Positions 55,537 through 63,720 of a stretch of 64,000 nt of DNA are shown here, in pieces. The translations under genes and the position numbers were made by a program. Under the pieces are notes generated by a model that saw nothing but the letters and a program-made list of their open reading frames with translations, did not search any database and was not told the origin of the DNA. The stretch comes from Chryseobacterium sp. CY350 (lineage in GTDB: Bacteria > Bacteroidota > Bacteroidia > Flavobacteriales > Weeksellaceae), in contig NZ_CP116034.1 of assembly GCF_027945075.1 (NCBI RefSeq), positions 806,001 to 870,000 on the forward strand, in the 5' to 3' direction. Position 1 is the stretch's first letter. Each line of letters opens with the position of its first letter.

Positions 55537-55544
55537 TACATTTG
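55537..55544 (+). promoter_or_regulatory. -7 promoter box of the DJ-1/ABM operon
   Basis: TACATTTG; TTG at 55518-55520 with a 16-bp spacer, shorter than usual. Leader about 40 nt. Confidence 0.55.
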
Positions 55545-55588
55545 GTATAGAAATTTAAATCAAAAAACATTCACTAAATTTTTTAAAT

Positions 55589-56272
55589 ATGAAACCAAAA
55601 GTATTAATCATTTTATCCAATGCAAACTCAATAGGCCCAAACAAAAAAAGAACAGGAATTTTTTTACCAGAAGTCGCACATCCTTACGCAGAATTTGAAA
55701 AAGCAGATTTCCAAACAGATTTCGCAAGTTTAACGGGTGAATCACCATTTTTAGATGCATTAAATTTAGCTGATGATCCTGATAATTTGAAATTCCTGAC
55801 AGGCAAAGGCTGGGAAAATATGCACAAAGCTGCAAAACTTTCTGAAGTTGATGTCAAAAGTTACGATGCGGTATTTATTCCAGGAGGTTTAACGCCTATG
55901 GTCGATATGGCGGAAAATGCTGAGCTGAAAAAGGTAATTGCAGAAGTTTATGAGAGAAACGGCGTTGTAGCAGCAGTTTGTCACGGTCCGGTTTCTTTAC
56001 TCAATGTAAAATTAAGCGATGGAAGTTATTTAGTAGATGGTAAAAATATCGCCTCGTTCACTACTGAAGAAGAAGAAAACTATGCAAAAGCTGATGTTCC
56101 TTTCGATTTGCAAACTGCATTGACGGCGCAAGGTGCGATTTTTCATGCGGCGGAAGCTTGGTCTGCGAACAGTATCGCTGACGGAAATTTGGTTACCGGA
56201 CAAAATCCTGCGTCGGCAAAAGGTGTTGGTGAAAAGATAGTTGCCATTTTAGAATCTAAAAATTCAATTTAA
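55589..56272 (+). CDS. DJ-1/PfpI family protein (type 1 glutamine amidotransferase-like)
   Basis: This 227-aa protein has the DJ-1 nucleophile elbow VVAAVCHGPVSLLN with Cys and adjacent His, the Glu-type PEVAHPYAEFEKADF region and the C-terminal FHAAEAWSANSIADGNLVTGQNPASA. It resembles Hsp31/YajL- and HchA-like proteins (glyoxalase III or protein/glycation repair), but the exact activity is not clear. It heads an operon with an ABM monooxygenase 10 bp downstream. Its upstream Crp-like site suggests regulation by the neighbouring Crp protein. Confidence 0.9.
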   Translation: MKPKVLIILSNANSIGPNKKRTGIFLPEVAHPYAEFEKADFQTDFASLTGESPFLDALNLADDPDNLKFLTGKGWENMHKAAKLSEVDVKSYDAVFIPGGLTPMVDMAENAELKKVIAEVYERNGVVAAVCHGPVSLLNVKLSDGSYLVDGKNIASFTTEEEENYAKADVPFDLQTALTAQGAIFHAAEAWSANSIADGNLVTGQNPASAKGVGEKIVAILESKNSI

Positions 56273-56282
56273 ATCAAAAAAA

Positions 56283-56579
56283 ATGAATAAACCAGTTTAC
56301 GTTCATGCCAAATGGCAGGTAAAAAAAGGAAACTTAGATAAAGTTTTACCACTTTTGAAAGAAGCTTCAAAAAAAAGTGCTGAAGAAGAAGGAAATTTGT
56401 TTTATAAAATCCATCAGGACAAAAATGATGAGAACACTTTAATTTTATTTGAAGGCTATGACGATGATGCGGCTCTGGAATTTCATAAAAGTTCAGATCA
56501 TTTTCAGAATATGGTTGTAAAACAGATAGTTCCTTTGCTGGAAGGCAGGGAAGTAATTTTAATGGATCAGATTATTTAA
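56283..56579 (+). CDS. Antibiotic biosynthesis monooxygenase (ABM) domain protein, putative quinol monooxygenase
   Basis: This 98-aa ABM/YgiN-like protein shows AKWQVKKGNLDKVLPLLKEAS, EEGNLFYKIHQDKNDENTLILFEGYDD and the final F-K-S-S-D-H-F. These dimeric ferredoxin-like folds oxidise quinols or related compounds without a cofactor. The small gap after the DJ-1 gene suggests one transcript for an oxidative or electrophile stress unit. Confidence 0.88.
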   Translation: MNKPVYVHAKWQVKKGNLDKVLPLLKEASKKSAEEEGNLFYKIHQDKNDENTLILFEGYDDDAALEFHKSSDHFQNMVVKQIVPLLEGREVILMDQII

Positions 56580-56582
56580 TTT

Positions 56583-56630
56583 AAAATTCCGAAAAGCTTC
56601 AGTTCAATTGATGCTTTTCGGAATTTTTTT
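56583..56630 (+). terminator. Terminator after the ABM gene
   Basis: A 15-bp stem (AAAATTCCGAAAAGC with GCTTTTCGGAATTTT) and a T run. Confidence 0.85.
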
Positions 56631-56678
56631 GCAGATTAAAATTATAATTTAGTTATTCTGACTTACTTTTCATGATAA

Positions 56679-57605
56679 TTATTTCACGAATGAATTGTAA
56701 GAATTTAAGACAGATTCATAAGCAGAATCCATCGTTCTGATGTTCGAATCTTCTATTTTTCCGGACGATTTTGAATCTCTGATCAGCTTTCTGAATTGAT
56801 CAAGAAATTCTGAAGCACCTTTATTCAAGCTTTCAAACTGAGATTTTTTGTGTGCGTACTGAGGATCTTTTACGTCGAAAGTTTTTGCTGCGTTAGTTTC
56901 TACGGCTTTTGCAAACTCGTCATATTTTTTCTGCGCTTCTGCCTCATTAAAACCATTCTGATACTGCTTATCCAACACATCCATCACAGAATCCATAGAA
57001 TTCATCAGGCTTTTAGATGAAACGATAAAGTTTTTCATCGGATGATCTTTGAGGATTACTTCTTCTGCTGCATCTGTTGCAGGTTTTATTTTAATTAAGA
57101 TACTTTCACCCGCCGTGAAAAAATCCTGCGCTTCGGCATCAATTTCTTTTTTCAAAGCTTCAGCTTTTGCGCCTTTGTCATCTTTATAGTCTTCTGACGT
57201 CATGTAAGATTTCAGCTCTTCATATTTCTTTTCAATGCTTTCTTTTTTGGCTTTGTAGGTGTTGAAAGTGGTCTCAATAATTTCTCTGTCGTTTTCAAAT
57301 CCTGTAGGAACTTCTTTTATTTTACTTAAAGAGTAATCGAGCGAACTTATTACAATCGGCATGATCATTACATCGCCGCCTTTTGCTTTGGTAAGGGCAG
57401 ATTCTGCATATTTTACAATGCCTTCAATATGCCTTGTAGAATTTTTATAAGAATCTAAAAAGTCATTATTAAAATCTATAATTGCCTGAGAATTGTTTTC
57501 TCCTGCTTTCATGACTACGTTTCCCAGTTTATCCATCCCTTTTTTACAGCTCGTAGCGGCTGTACTCACCGTTATGGCGAGTGCAAATACAATTATTTTT
57601 TTCAT
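56679..57605 (-). CDS. DUF3829-like lipoprotein beside tssF
   Basis: This 308-aa protein has a lipoprotein signal with lipobox AATSC (Cys20). The remainder is almost entirely helical, with many Lys/Glu/Asp residues (for example ETTFNTYKAKKESIEKKYEE and EADA-type stretches), matching DUF3829. It is last in a unit tssE-tssF-this gene (24 bp gap). The position suggests an accessory role in T6SS, perhaps in the envelope complex, but no direct evidence is available. Stand-alone DUF3829 proteins occur without T6SS. Confidence 0.7.
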   Translation of the reverse strand: MKKIIVFALAITVSTAATSCKKGMDKLGNVVMKAGENNSQAIIDFNNDFLDSYKNSTRHIEGIVKYAESALTKAKGGDVMIMPIVISSLDYSLSKIKEVPTGFENDREIIETTFNTYKAKKESIEKKYEELKSYMTSEDYKDDKGAKAEALKKEIDAEAQDFFTAGESILIKIKPATDAAEEVILKDHPMKNFIVSSKSLMNSMDSVMDVLDKQYQNGFNEAEAQKKYDEFAKAVETNAAKTFDVKDPQYAHKKSQFESLNKGASEFLDQFRKLIRDSKSSGKIEDSNIRTMDSAYESVLNSYNSFVK

Positions 57606-57629
57606 ATAAATCTGTTGTGGTATTATCTT

Positions 57630-59513
57630 TTAATTTTCAAAAAAATCGGTGTCTTCATTGGTGATCATTACACGATACTCTATTCCGTCTATTGCTTTTG
57701 AAACGATTTGATTTCTGAGAATGTTTGCCATATTTTCCCAATACACTCTGCCGTAAAACGAATAATTTTGCGGAACAACCTCAACGTCAACGGTTCTTAC
57801 AAAGCCTTCTTTCGGTTTGATGCTGATCATTGTTCCTCTTTTTACACGCACGTCTTTCAATTCATCTTTCAGAACCATTCTTACGTAGCTTTTTACATCT
57901 TCAAGAGAAATTATTTTATCTCTGGTCGTCAAAGCGTATTTATATGCCTGAATGCTGTCTGTACCTTTCTGCTCTTCGGCGCCGCCTATTGTTTCGGTGA
58001 CGAGTACCAGAGTTTGAGATTTGATCTGATTTGAAAGTTCGGTTCCCGGTCTCATATGATTGGCAAATGTACAATGGGTAATCCAGAAGGAAGCGTATGT
58101 GTGGTCAGTTTTTTCCACAGGCTCCATGATGACATAATTGAGTTCCTGTCTGATGTTTCTTTTGGCATTATTTACTTTCTGCACCATAGATTTCATCTTA
58201 TCAGACATTTCGCTCAGCATACCTTTCACATTGTCCCGGTTTAGTAATGAGAAAGCGGCGATTTCATCTCTTGTAAGTTCAAGAACATGAGAAATCATAT
58301 CTACGGCATTTCTATTATTAAATCTTTCCATTCCTCCTTTTCTGACGGTGTATAGACCTTTTTTTAAATCATCTGATGGCGTGAACGGAATTTCTGTATA
58401 CTTTCTGCCATCGCCATCCTGCACTTCATCTACATAGAGAAAATGCTCACCTTCATCGGTGATTAGAGGAATGTTGTTTCCCATAATATCGAGACTGTAC
58501 TCTGTTTTTTTCCAGCCACGGTTGTAAATAGGAAAAGCATTAAGAACAAAAGTAAAATTATCTAAAATCTCAGCCGAAAACTGCGGCGGAAACTCAAATG
58601 TCAGCCAAAGAATAGATTTTCCGTTGATGTATTTTTCTATTTCTTCCCTGCCATTCAGAAAATCTAAATCCTCAGGAAGTTTCCCCTGTTCTGAAAACAA
58701 ATCTCTAGACAGGCCCGCAACCTCAATGAATTTATGATGATAAATACTTTTGATATCTTCAATAATTTTTGTCTGAATCGACTGCTCATGAAAAAGCTGT
58801 TCGTATCCTTCAGATTGTTCTTTTTTAAGATATGTGATGCCTTCTTTTACAAACAATGGATTTCCGTTGCTGGAAACTTTAACGTATGGTAGCAACTTGT
58901 ATACATAATCCAAATGCTCAAACGCGGGGTTAGAACAATAAATTGCAAGCGATCTCGGAAACTTTTCGTTTGTATATTTTGAAACGTCAATCCCTACCGT
59001 AACTTTTCTGTAATCAGACGGTTTTCCCTGAAATCTGGAAATAGGAATCTTGTTTAAACTCTCGTCTATACTGTAACAGGTATTTCCGACGAACATAATG
59101 GAAGTCTGTATCTTATTAGTTCTGATACTTCCTATAGGTGTAAAAGGTATGTTGAGCTGTTTGTCTGATTCCGACTTTATGGTAGAATTCATCTGTTTTC
59201 TGAAGAAAAACTCTGTATGCTCAAGCAAAATCTCTGACGACTCAAAAGGCATCGTGTAAGCAACAGCATGCGCCGGGATAGGATGCGTATAAATTGAAGG
59301 CGTTAAAAGCTTCGCCAGTTTTTCTAAAATTCTTGCATTGACGGTTTGAATTTCATTATTAGCTTTAAAAACTTCTGTACTGAAAGCATCAATGAGAAGT
59401 TTTACGAATGGATCCAGCGATTGCGGACTTTTCAATCCCCAGACTTTGGTAGCATTCTGTAACATTCTGGCTTTTACAGATTCTTTCGAATAGATATTCT
59501 GATCTAAATTCAT
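57630..59513 (-). CDS. tssF: Type VI secretion baseplate protein TssF
   Basis: This 627-aa protein fits TssF in size (about 600 aa) and pattern: an N-terminal helical part with IYSKESVKARMLQNATKVWG and LAKLLTPSIYTHPIPAHAVAY, and a C-terminal half similar to phage baseplate gp6-like wings. TssF with TssG forms the baseplate wedge. It follows tssE by 19 bp. The partner tssG lies about 56 kb away, at 303-1244, also on the minus strand, so the baseplate genes are split. Confidence 0.85.
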   Translation of the reverse strand: MNLDQNIYSKESVKARMLQNATKVWGLKSPQSLDPFVKLLIDAFSTEVFKANNEIQTVNARILEKLAKLLTPSIYTHPIPAHAVAYTMPFESSEILLEHTEFFFRKQMNSTIKSESDKQLNIPFTPIGSIRTNKIQTSIMFVGNTCYSIDESLNKIPISRFQGKPSDYRKVTVGIDVSKYTNEKFPRSLAIYCSNPAFEHLDYVYKLLPYVKVSSNGNPLFVKEGITYLKKEQSEGYEQLFHEQSIQTKIIEDIKSIYHHKFIEVAGLSRDLFSEQGKLPEDLDFLNGREEIEKYINGKSILWLTFEFPPQFSAEILDNFTFVLNAFPIYNRGWKKTEYSLDIMGNNIPLITDEGEHFLYVDEVQDGDGRKYTEIPFTPSDDLKKGLYTVRKGGMERFNNRNAVDMISHVLELTRDEIAAFSLLNRDNVKGMLSEMSDKMKSMVQKVNNAKRNIRQELNYVIMEPVEKTDHTYASFWITHCTFANHMRPGTELSNQIKSQTLVLVTETIGGAEEQKGTDSIQAYKYALTTRDKIISLEDVKSYVRMVLKDELKDVRVKRGTMISIKPKEGFVRTVDVEVVPQNYSFYGRVYWENMANILRNQIVSKAIDGIEYRVMITNEDTDFFEN

Positions 59514-59532
59514 ATTTGTGATAAGGTGGTGA

Positions 59533-59973
59533 TTAATCTATTGACATCGGACTCAGAAAAAGCTCGGTGGAAAAACTGAAACGTTCTCCTGTTTCTTCCA
59601 TTTTTGCGTTGATCGCAATTTTTACTTTTTTCTTGATCTCTGTATGTTCTTTGGTGTCGTAGTTGTGTTCTACGATTTCTACGTGTGCATCGATCTGTGG
59701 CTGAATAATTCTAGGCTCGAATTCCAGAATCTGGCGTTTGAGACTTTTAATGAAAACATTTTCCCAGACTGCCGATGTAACTCCGTTATCGAATTCTAAA
59801 TTCCAAACGTCGTTTCCGTAGTTTTCATCATATCTGTTTTCGCCTTTTTTTGTCGTGATCAGAAGCATAATGTTGTGGGCAATACTTTCACCCATATCGC
59901 AGGTGTCTATACTTCCTCCTTCAGACATCAGCACTGATGGCACAAAGGGCATTCTGTAATTTGGTGTGTCCAT
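59533..59973 (-). CDS. tssE: Type VI secretion baseplate protein TssE (gp25-like)
   Basis: This 146-aa protein has the GPW/gp25 signature with YRMPFVPSVLMSEGGSIDTCDMG, ESIAHNIMLLITTKKGENRYDENYG, and the following EDx-like FDNG. TssE/gp25 nucleates the sheath at the baseplate. It is the first gene in the tssE-tssF-lipoprotein unit. Upstream is the 83-bp repeat region. A -7 box was not recognised (closest CAAATTAA). Confidence 0.9.
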   Translation of the reverse strand: MDTPNYRMPFVPSVLMSEGGSIDTCDMGESIAHNIMLLITTKKGENRYDENYGNDVWNLEFDNGVTSAVWENVFIKSLKRQILEFEPRIIQPQIDAHVEIVEHNYDTKEHTEIKKKVKIAINAKMEETGERFSFSTELFLSPMSID

Positions 59974-60171
59974 AGATTTTTCTTCTCTATTTTATTTTTT
60001 TTGGTGTCATTAATTAAAATGAAATACCAAATTAATCATTTTCGGGAAATAATTTATGATAATCTTTTGAAACTTTGATGGGACGCAAATCTTGATAGCT
60101 AAAATTAATTTAATAAGAGCAATAAAGATTTCAATTTGTACATCATTTAAAATGAAAAAAAACATCATTTA
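59974..60171. other. Upstream region of tssE, no gene
   Basis: About 200 bp, AT-rich, with a small direct repeat ACATCATTTAA at about 60140 and 60162. Nothing else seen. Confidence 0.5.
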
Positions 60172-60427
60172 AAGTCGGGAACTTACAAACAATAGTGAAA
60201 CAAACCTCCCGAGAACTCCGGAAGTCGCAAACAAATCAGCTAACACTTCACGAGAAGTCGGGAACTTACAAACAATAGTGAAACAAACCTCCCGAGAGCT
60301 CCGGAAGTCGCAAACAAATCAGCTAACACTTCACGAGAAGTCGGGAACTTACCAACAATAGTGAAACAAACCTCCCGAGAGCTCTGGAAGTCGCAAACAA
60401 ATCAGCTAACACTTCACGAGAAGTCGG
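60172..60427. repeat. 83-bp tandem repeat, three copies plus a partial fourth
   Basis: Three near-identical units at 60172-60254, 60255-60337 and 60338-60420 are followed by the first seven bases of another. Only about three substitutions separate the copies. Each unit holds an inverted repeat TCGGGA...TCCCGA, and the unit junctions form ACTTC-ACGA-GAAGT. Units are about 46% G+C, richer than flanks. No open frame runs through all units with a recognisable product. Not CRISPR because there are no variable spacers. Confidence 0.9.
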
Positions 60428-60466
60428 CGAGATTCACTTCGGCTTCGCTTAGGAAACTGCAAAAAT

Positions 60467-61882
60467 TTATGAGTCTGTATTTTTAGTACGATTAATGATA
60501 TAATAAACCGGAAGTCCCAATAAAACAATCAAAAACCCTGGCCAAGTATATTGTTGCTTATAGATCAGGAGAAGAACGCAAAAAACCGTTCCTATCACCA
60601 GATAAATAATTGGCGTTACGGGATACAACCATGTTTTGTAAGGTCTTTCAAGATTGGGCTGTTTGATTCTTAAATAAATCACCCCGAAAACAGTAATCAT
60701 ATAAAAAAGAACGATGACGAATGAAATCATGTCTAAAAGATTTCCGTACTGTCCGCTAAGACACAATACCGAAGCCCAAACTCCCTGCATCCACAAAGCG
60801 TTTGACGGAACATCATTTTTATTGTTATCGATCGCTGATTTGAAAAACAAACCGTCTTTTGCCATCGTCTGGAAAACTCTGGCTCCCGCTAAGATCAATC
60901 CGTTATTGCAACCGAAGGTGGAAACCATCACCAAAACCGCAATAATTACGGTTCCTGCACTTCCGAAAATATTCTGTGATGCAGCCACCGCTACTCTGTC
61001 ATTTGCTGCAAATGCAATCGAATCACGATCAATAGCATTTAAATAAACAAAATTAACCGCAATGTATAAAAGCATTACCGCTGAAGTTCCTAAGATCATG
61101 GCTTTTACAACATTTTTCTTCGGATTTTCAATTTCTCCCGAAACGAAAGTCACACTTTCCCATGCGACAGAACTGAAAACTGAACCTACCATTGCAGCAG
61201 CAATTCCGCCCATTAAAGTCATTCCGTCAATAGATTCCCAACCAGTTTTCAAGAAATTTCCTTCAGCATCTTTATTAATGTTGTTGAATGCACTATTTCC
61301 AAAGCTAAAATTTTCTGCTAAATGCGAAAAATCTACAAATATAAAACCTGCAGCAATCAATCCCAATAAAGCTACTATTTTTGAACCTGTAAATAAATTC
61401 TGAAGGATTTTTCCGCTTTCTACACCTCTTGTATTGATGTACGTGAGCAAAAGTATTATGGCAATTGCTAAAATCTGAATCCACGTGATTTGAAATTCAC
61501 CACTCCGAAAAATAGGAGCCGCGTCATTTAATGAAGGAACGAGATACGCCGTAAATTTCCCGAAAGCCATCGCCACGGCAGCAATTGTTCCTGTTTGAAT
61601 TACTGTAAACAATCCCCAACCGTATAGAAAACCCATTTTTTTGCCGAAAATTTCTGTAAGGTAAGTGTATTGTCCGCCTGCTTTTGGGAACAGTGCAGAA
61701 AGTTCGCCATAGCTTATTGCTGCGGCAACTGTCATGATTCCTGTGATTATCCAGACAACGATCATCCAGTATCCTGAGCCGAGATTCCGCATCATATCTG
61801 CGCTTACGATAAAGATTCCGCTGCCAATCATGGATCCCATTACGAGCATTGTTGCGTCCCAGAGTTTTAGTTTTTTCTGCAT
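60467..61882 (-). CDS. APC family amino acid permease
   Basis: This 471-aa protein has 12 hydrophobic segments. The N-terminal signature is ATMLVMGSMIGSGIFIVSADM, typical of the APC superfamily (helix 1 unwound GSGIF). Also GELSALFPKAGGQYTYL and GGIAAAMVGSVFSSVAWESVTFV. It is likely a H+-coupled amino acid importer or exchanger; substrate unknown. CAAATATA (61899-61906) gives a 12-nt leader. Confidence 0.92.
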   Translation of the reverse strand: MQKKLKLWDATMLVMGSMIGSGIFIVSADMMRNLGSGYWMIVVWIITGIMTVAAAISYGELSALFPKAGGQYTYLTEIFGKKMGFLYGWGLFTVIQTGTIAAVAMAFGKFTAYLVPSLNDAAPIFRSGEFQITWIQILAIAIILLLTYINTRGVESGKILQNLFTGSKIVALLGLIAAGFIFVDFSHLAENFSFGNSAFNNINKDAEGNFLKTGWESIDGMTLMGGIAAAMVGSVFSSVAWESVTFVSGEIENPKKNVVKAMILGTSAVMLLYIAVNFVYLNAIDRDSIAFAANDRVAVAASQNIFGSAGTVIIAVLVMVSTFGCNNGLILAGARVFQTMAKDGLFFKSAIDNNKNDVPSNALWMQGVWASVLCLSGQYGNLLDMISFVIVLFYMITVFGVIYLRIKQPNLERPYKTWLYPVTPIIYLVIGTVFCVLLLIYKQQYTWPGFLIVLLGLPVYYIINRTKNTDS

Positions 61883-61898
61883 AATTAATTACTACCCT

Positions 61899-61906
61899 CA
61901 AATATA
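61899..61906 (-). promoter_or_regulatory. -7 promoter box of the amino acid permease
   Basis: Minus-strand TATATTTG; leader about 12 nt. Confidence 0.5.
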
Positions 61907-62000
61907 GATAAATCTTCAATTAATTTTGATTTTGTTTTAAATTCATAAACAAACTGATTTTATTCCGCTATATAATCAATATTAATTCAGATTTTATTAT

Positions 62001-62008
62001 TAATTTTG
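62001..62008 (+). promoter_or_regulatory. -7 promoter box of the DUF4920 gene
   Basis: TAATTTTG overlaps the TTG at 62006, which cannot therefore be the start codon. ATG 62024 is preferred; leader about 11 nt. Confidence 0.55.
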
Positions 62009-62023
62009 GGGAAAATATTAAAA

Positions 62024-62530
62024 ATGAAATTAAAATCCATATTATTTTTAGTTGCAATCAGTGCTTCTTCTTTGGCATTCTCTCAGGAACAGAAAAAATC
62101 TGGCCCGCCTGCCGGAAATGCAATCGTAGGTGATACTTACGGATCTGTAGTTACTTCACCGGAATCGAAAGCAATGACTGTTGATAAATTGGCCAAAAAG
62201 CTAAAAAAAGACAGCAAAAAAGTTGAGAATGTTGCGATCAAAGGAAAAGTGGTAGACGTTTGTGATAAAAAAGGTTGTTGGCTGACGATTCAGACGGAAG
62301 ATGACACACAGTTTTTCGTAAAAATGAAGGATTATGGGTTTTTCGTACCAACTGCTTTGAAGGGTAAAAATGTAGTTTTAGAAGGTAACGCAGAAAGAAA
62401 AGTAACTTCTATCGACGAACAAAAGCACTATGCTGAAGATGCTAAAAAGCCTCAAGCCGAAATCGACGCGATCACAAAACCAAAAGAAGAAATCAGATTT
62501 GTTGCCAACGGAATTAAAGTTGTTAACTAA
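62024..62530 (+). CDS. DUF4920 domain periplasmic protein
   Basis: The protein is 168 aa from ATG 62024. It has a signal peptide (ending LAFSQ) and a DUF4920 region (about 65-130) with KGKVVDVCDKKGCWLTIQTED, where two Cys flank a GKKGCW-type loop; OB-fold is likely. The C-terminal part holds a Lys/Glu-rich tail. Role unknown. Chosen start is described at the -7 box. Confidence 0.85.
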   Translation: MKLKSILFLVAISASSLAFSQEQKKSGPPAGNAIVGDTYGSVVTSPESKAMTVDKLAKKLKKDSKKVENVAIKGKVVDVCDKKGCWLTIQTEDDTQFFVKMKDYGFFVPTALKGKNVVLEGNAERKVTSIDEQKHYAEDAKKPQAEIDAITKPKEEIRFVANGIKVVN

Positions 62531-62548
62531 ATTAAGATAAATTTTAAA

Positions 62549-62586
62549 GAAAAGCGGAACAGTTTATTTGTTCCGCTTTTTTTTAT
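62549..62586. terminator. Bidirectional terminator after DUF4920
   Basis: AAAGCGGAAC pairs with GTTCCGCTTT; T run. It overlaps the end of the M14 gene. Confidence 0.85.
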
Positions 62587-63692
62587 TCTTCAATTTTAAA
62601 ACTGACTTCCGCATCCAATTTGGGATATTTTGTATCGCTTACAAATCTTTTTCCTGTACAATCGATCTCCAGCCAACCTTTTCTTTTAGTGACATCTCCA
62701 ACTTCCATCACAAAAGGAATAAATGAAATTTCTTCTTTTCCTTCCTCCAAAATTTCTTTAAACTGAACGGCAATATCAAGAATGCATTCGTGCTCAGTAT
62801 TCAATTTCACATTTCTGTAGATAATATCGTAATGTGTTTCCAGATTTTCCGGTATTTCAAGATACTTTTCCCATCCTGTAGTTTCAGATTTTAATTCGCT
62901 GATGGCTTTTAATGCGTAATAAAGAGCAATCGTATAATATTTTCTCGTTCCTTTACGTGTATAGTCATCTATAAAATGTCCTCCTTCGAAAAGAATCGTC
63001 GGCATTCCTGCCTTGATGAAATTATCACCTGTAGAAGTGGGATAGAACTCATCGGTATATCTTCCGATCTGATTAGGAATCAATTCTTTTAAATGGTCGT
63101 AAATCTGACCGATTACTGCCATACATTTCTTTCTATTTTCCGTAACCGATCTTTCTTCATTTTCTGAAGGAGCTAAAAACGAGAGTGTCGCAGGATGAAC
63201 ACCGTCTGTTGTGAAAATCGTGCGTTGCTCGTGGAGATTAAGAGCGTAATCATATTTTTTATCAAAAGCCAGACTTTTCAGAATTTTAATTTCTGTACTT
63301 GCTTCATTATGGAAATCACGGTTCAGATCAATTTCCTCAGCAGTAAGTCTCGTCCATCTTTCAGAACCGTCAGGATTTAGCATAAAGATAAAATCTAAAC
63401 TTATCCGACTGAAAAGTTCATCCTTCAATTCATGAGCTTTATCCAATGTCACTAAAAGATCAAGCATTGCATGAGTTGCGTTCGATTCGTTTCCATGCAT
63501 TTGAGACCACGCCAAAACTTTTGTTTTTCCAGTTCCAAGAGTCAATTTATAAATTGGCTTACCTAAGAAAGATCTACCTATCTCCACAATAGACTCGCTG
63601 AGATTGGCATGTAGGTAAGAATATAATTTTTCAGGAGAAATGTAGCGATTTAGGAAATCGGGATTTTGGATATACAAATGTTCAAAATTCAT
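62583..63692 (-). CDS. M14 family zinc carboxypeptidase
   Basis: This 369-aa protein has the M14 zinc site: AWSQMHGNESNATHAM (His and Glu ligands) and ALNLHEQRTIF (third His). The catalytic Glu is probably in TILFEGGHF. Further marks are LNPDGSERWTR and DLNRDF (Asn-Arg substrate binding). No signal peptide is seen, so the enzyme may be cytoplasmic. It could trim C-terminal amino acids from peptides or cell-wall fragments. The C-terminal ~100 aa looks like an added beta domain. Confidence 0.92.
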   Translation of the reverse strand: MNFEHLYIQNPDFLNRYISPEKLYSYLHANLSESIVEIGRSFLGKPIYKLTLGTGKTKVLAWSQMHGNESNATHAMLDLLVTLDKAHELKDELFSRISLDFIFMLNPDGSERWTRLTAEEIDLNRDFHNEASTEIKILKSLAFDKKYDYALNLHEQRTIFTTDGVHPATLSFLAPSENEERSVTENRKKCMAVIGQIYDHLKELIPNQIGRYTDEFYPTSTGDNFIKAGMPTILFEGGHFIDDYTRKGTRKYYTIALYYALKAISELKSETTGWEKYLEIPENLETHYDIIYRNVKLNTEHECILDIAVQFKEILEEGKEEISFIPFVMEVGDVTKRKGWLEIDCTGKRFVSDTKYPKLDAEVSFKIEE

Positions 63693-63712
63693 TTAACTCA
63701 ATTTACAAGAGT

Positions 63713-63720
63713 CAAAATTA
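63713..63720 (-). promoter_or_regulatory. -7 promoter box of the M14 peptidase
   Basis: Minus-strand TAATTTTG; leader about 16 nt. Confidence 0.5.

Noticed and set aside
60172..60427. CRISPR array
   Set aside because: The units are contiguous 83-bp copies with no variable spacers, and no cas genes are present.
62006..62023. TTG start of the DUF4920 gene at 62006
   Set aside because: The codon is inside the TAATTTTG promoter box.
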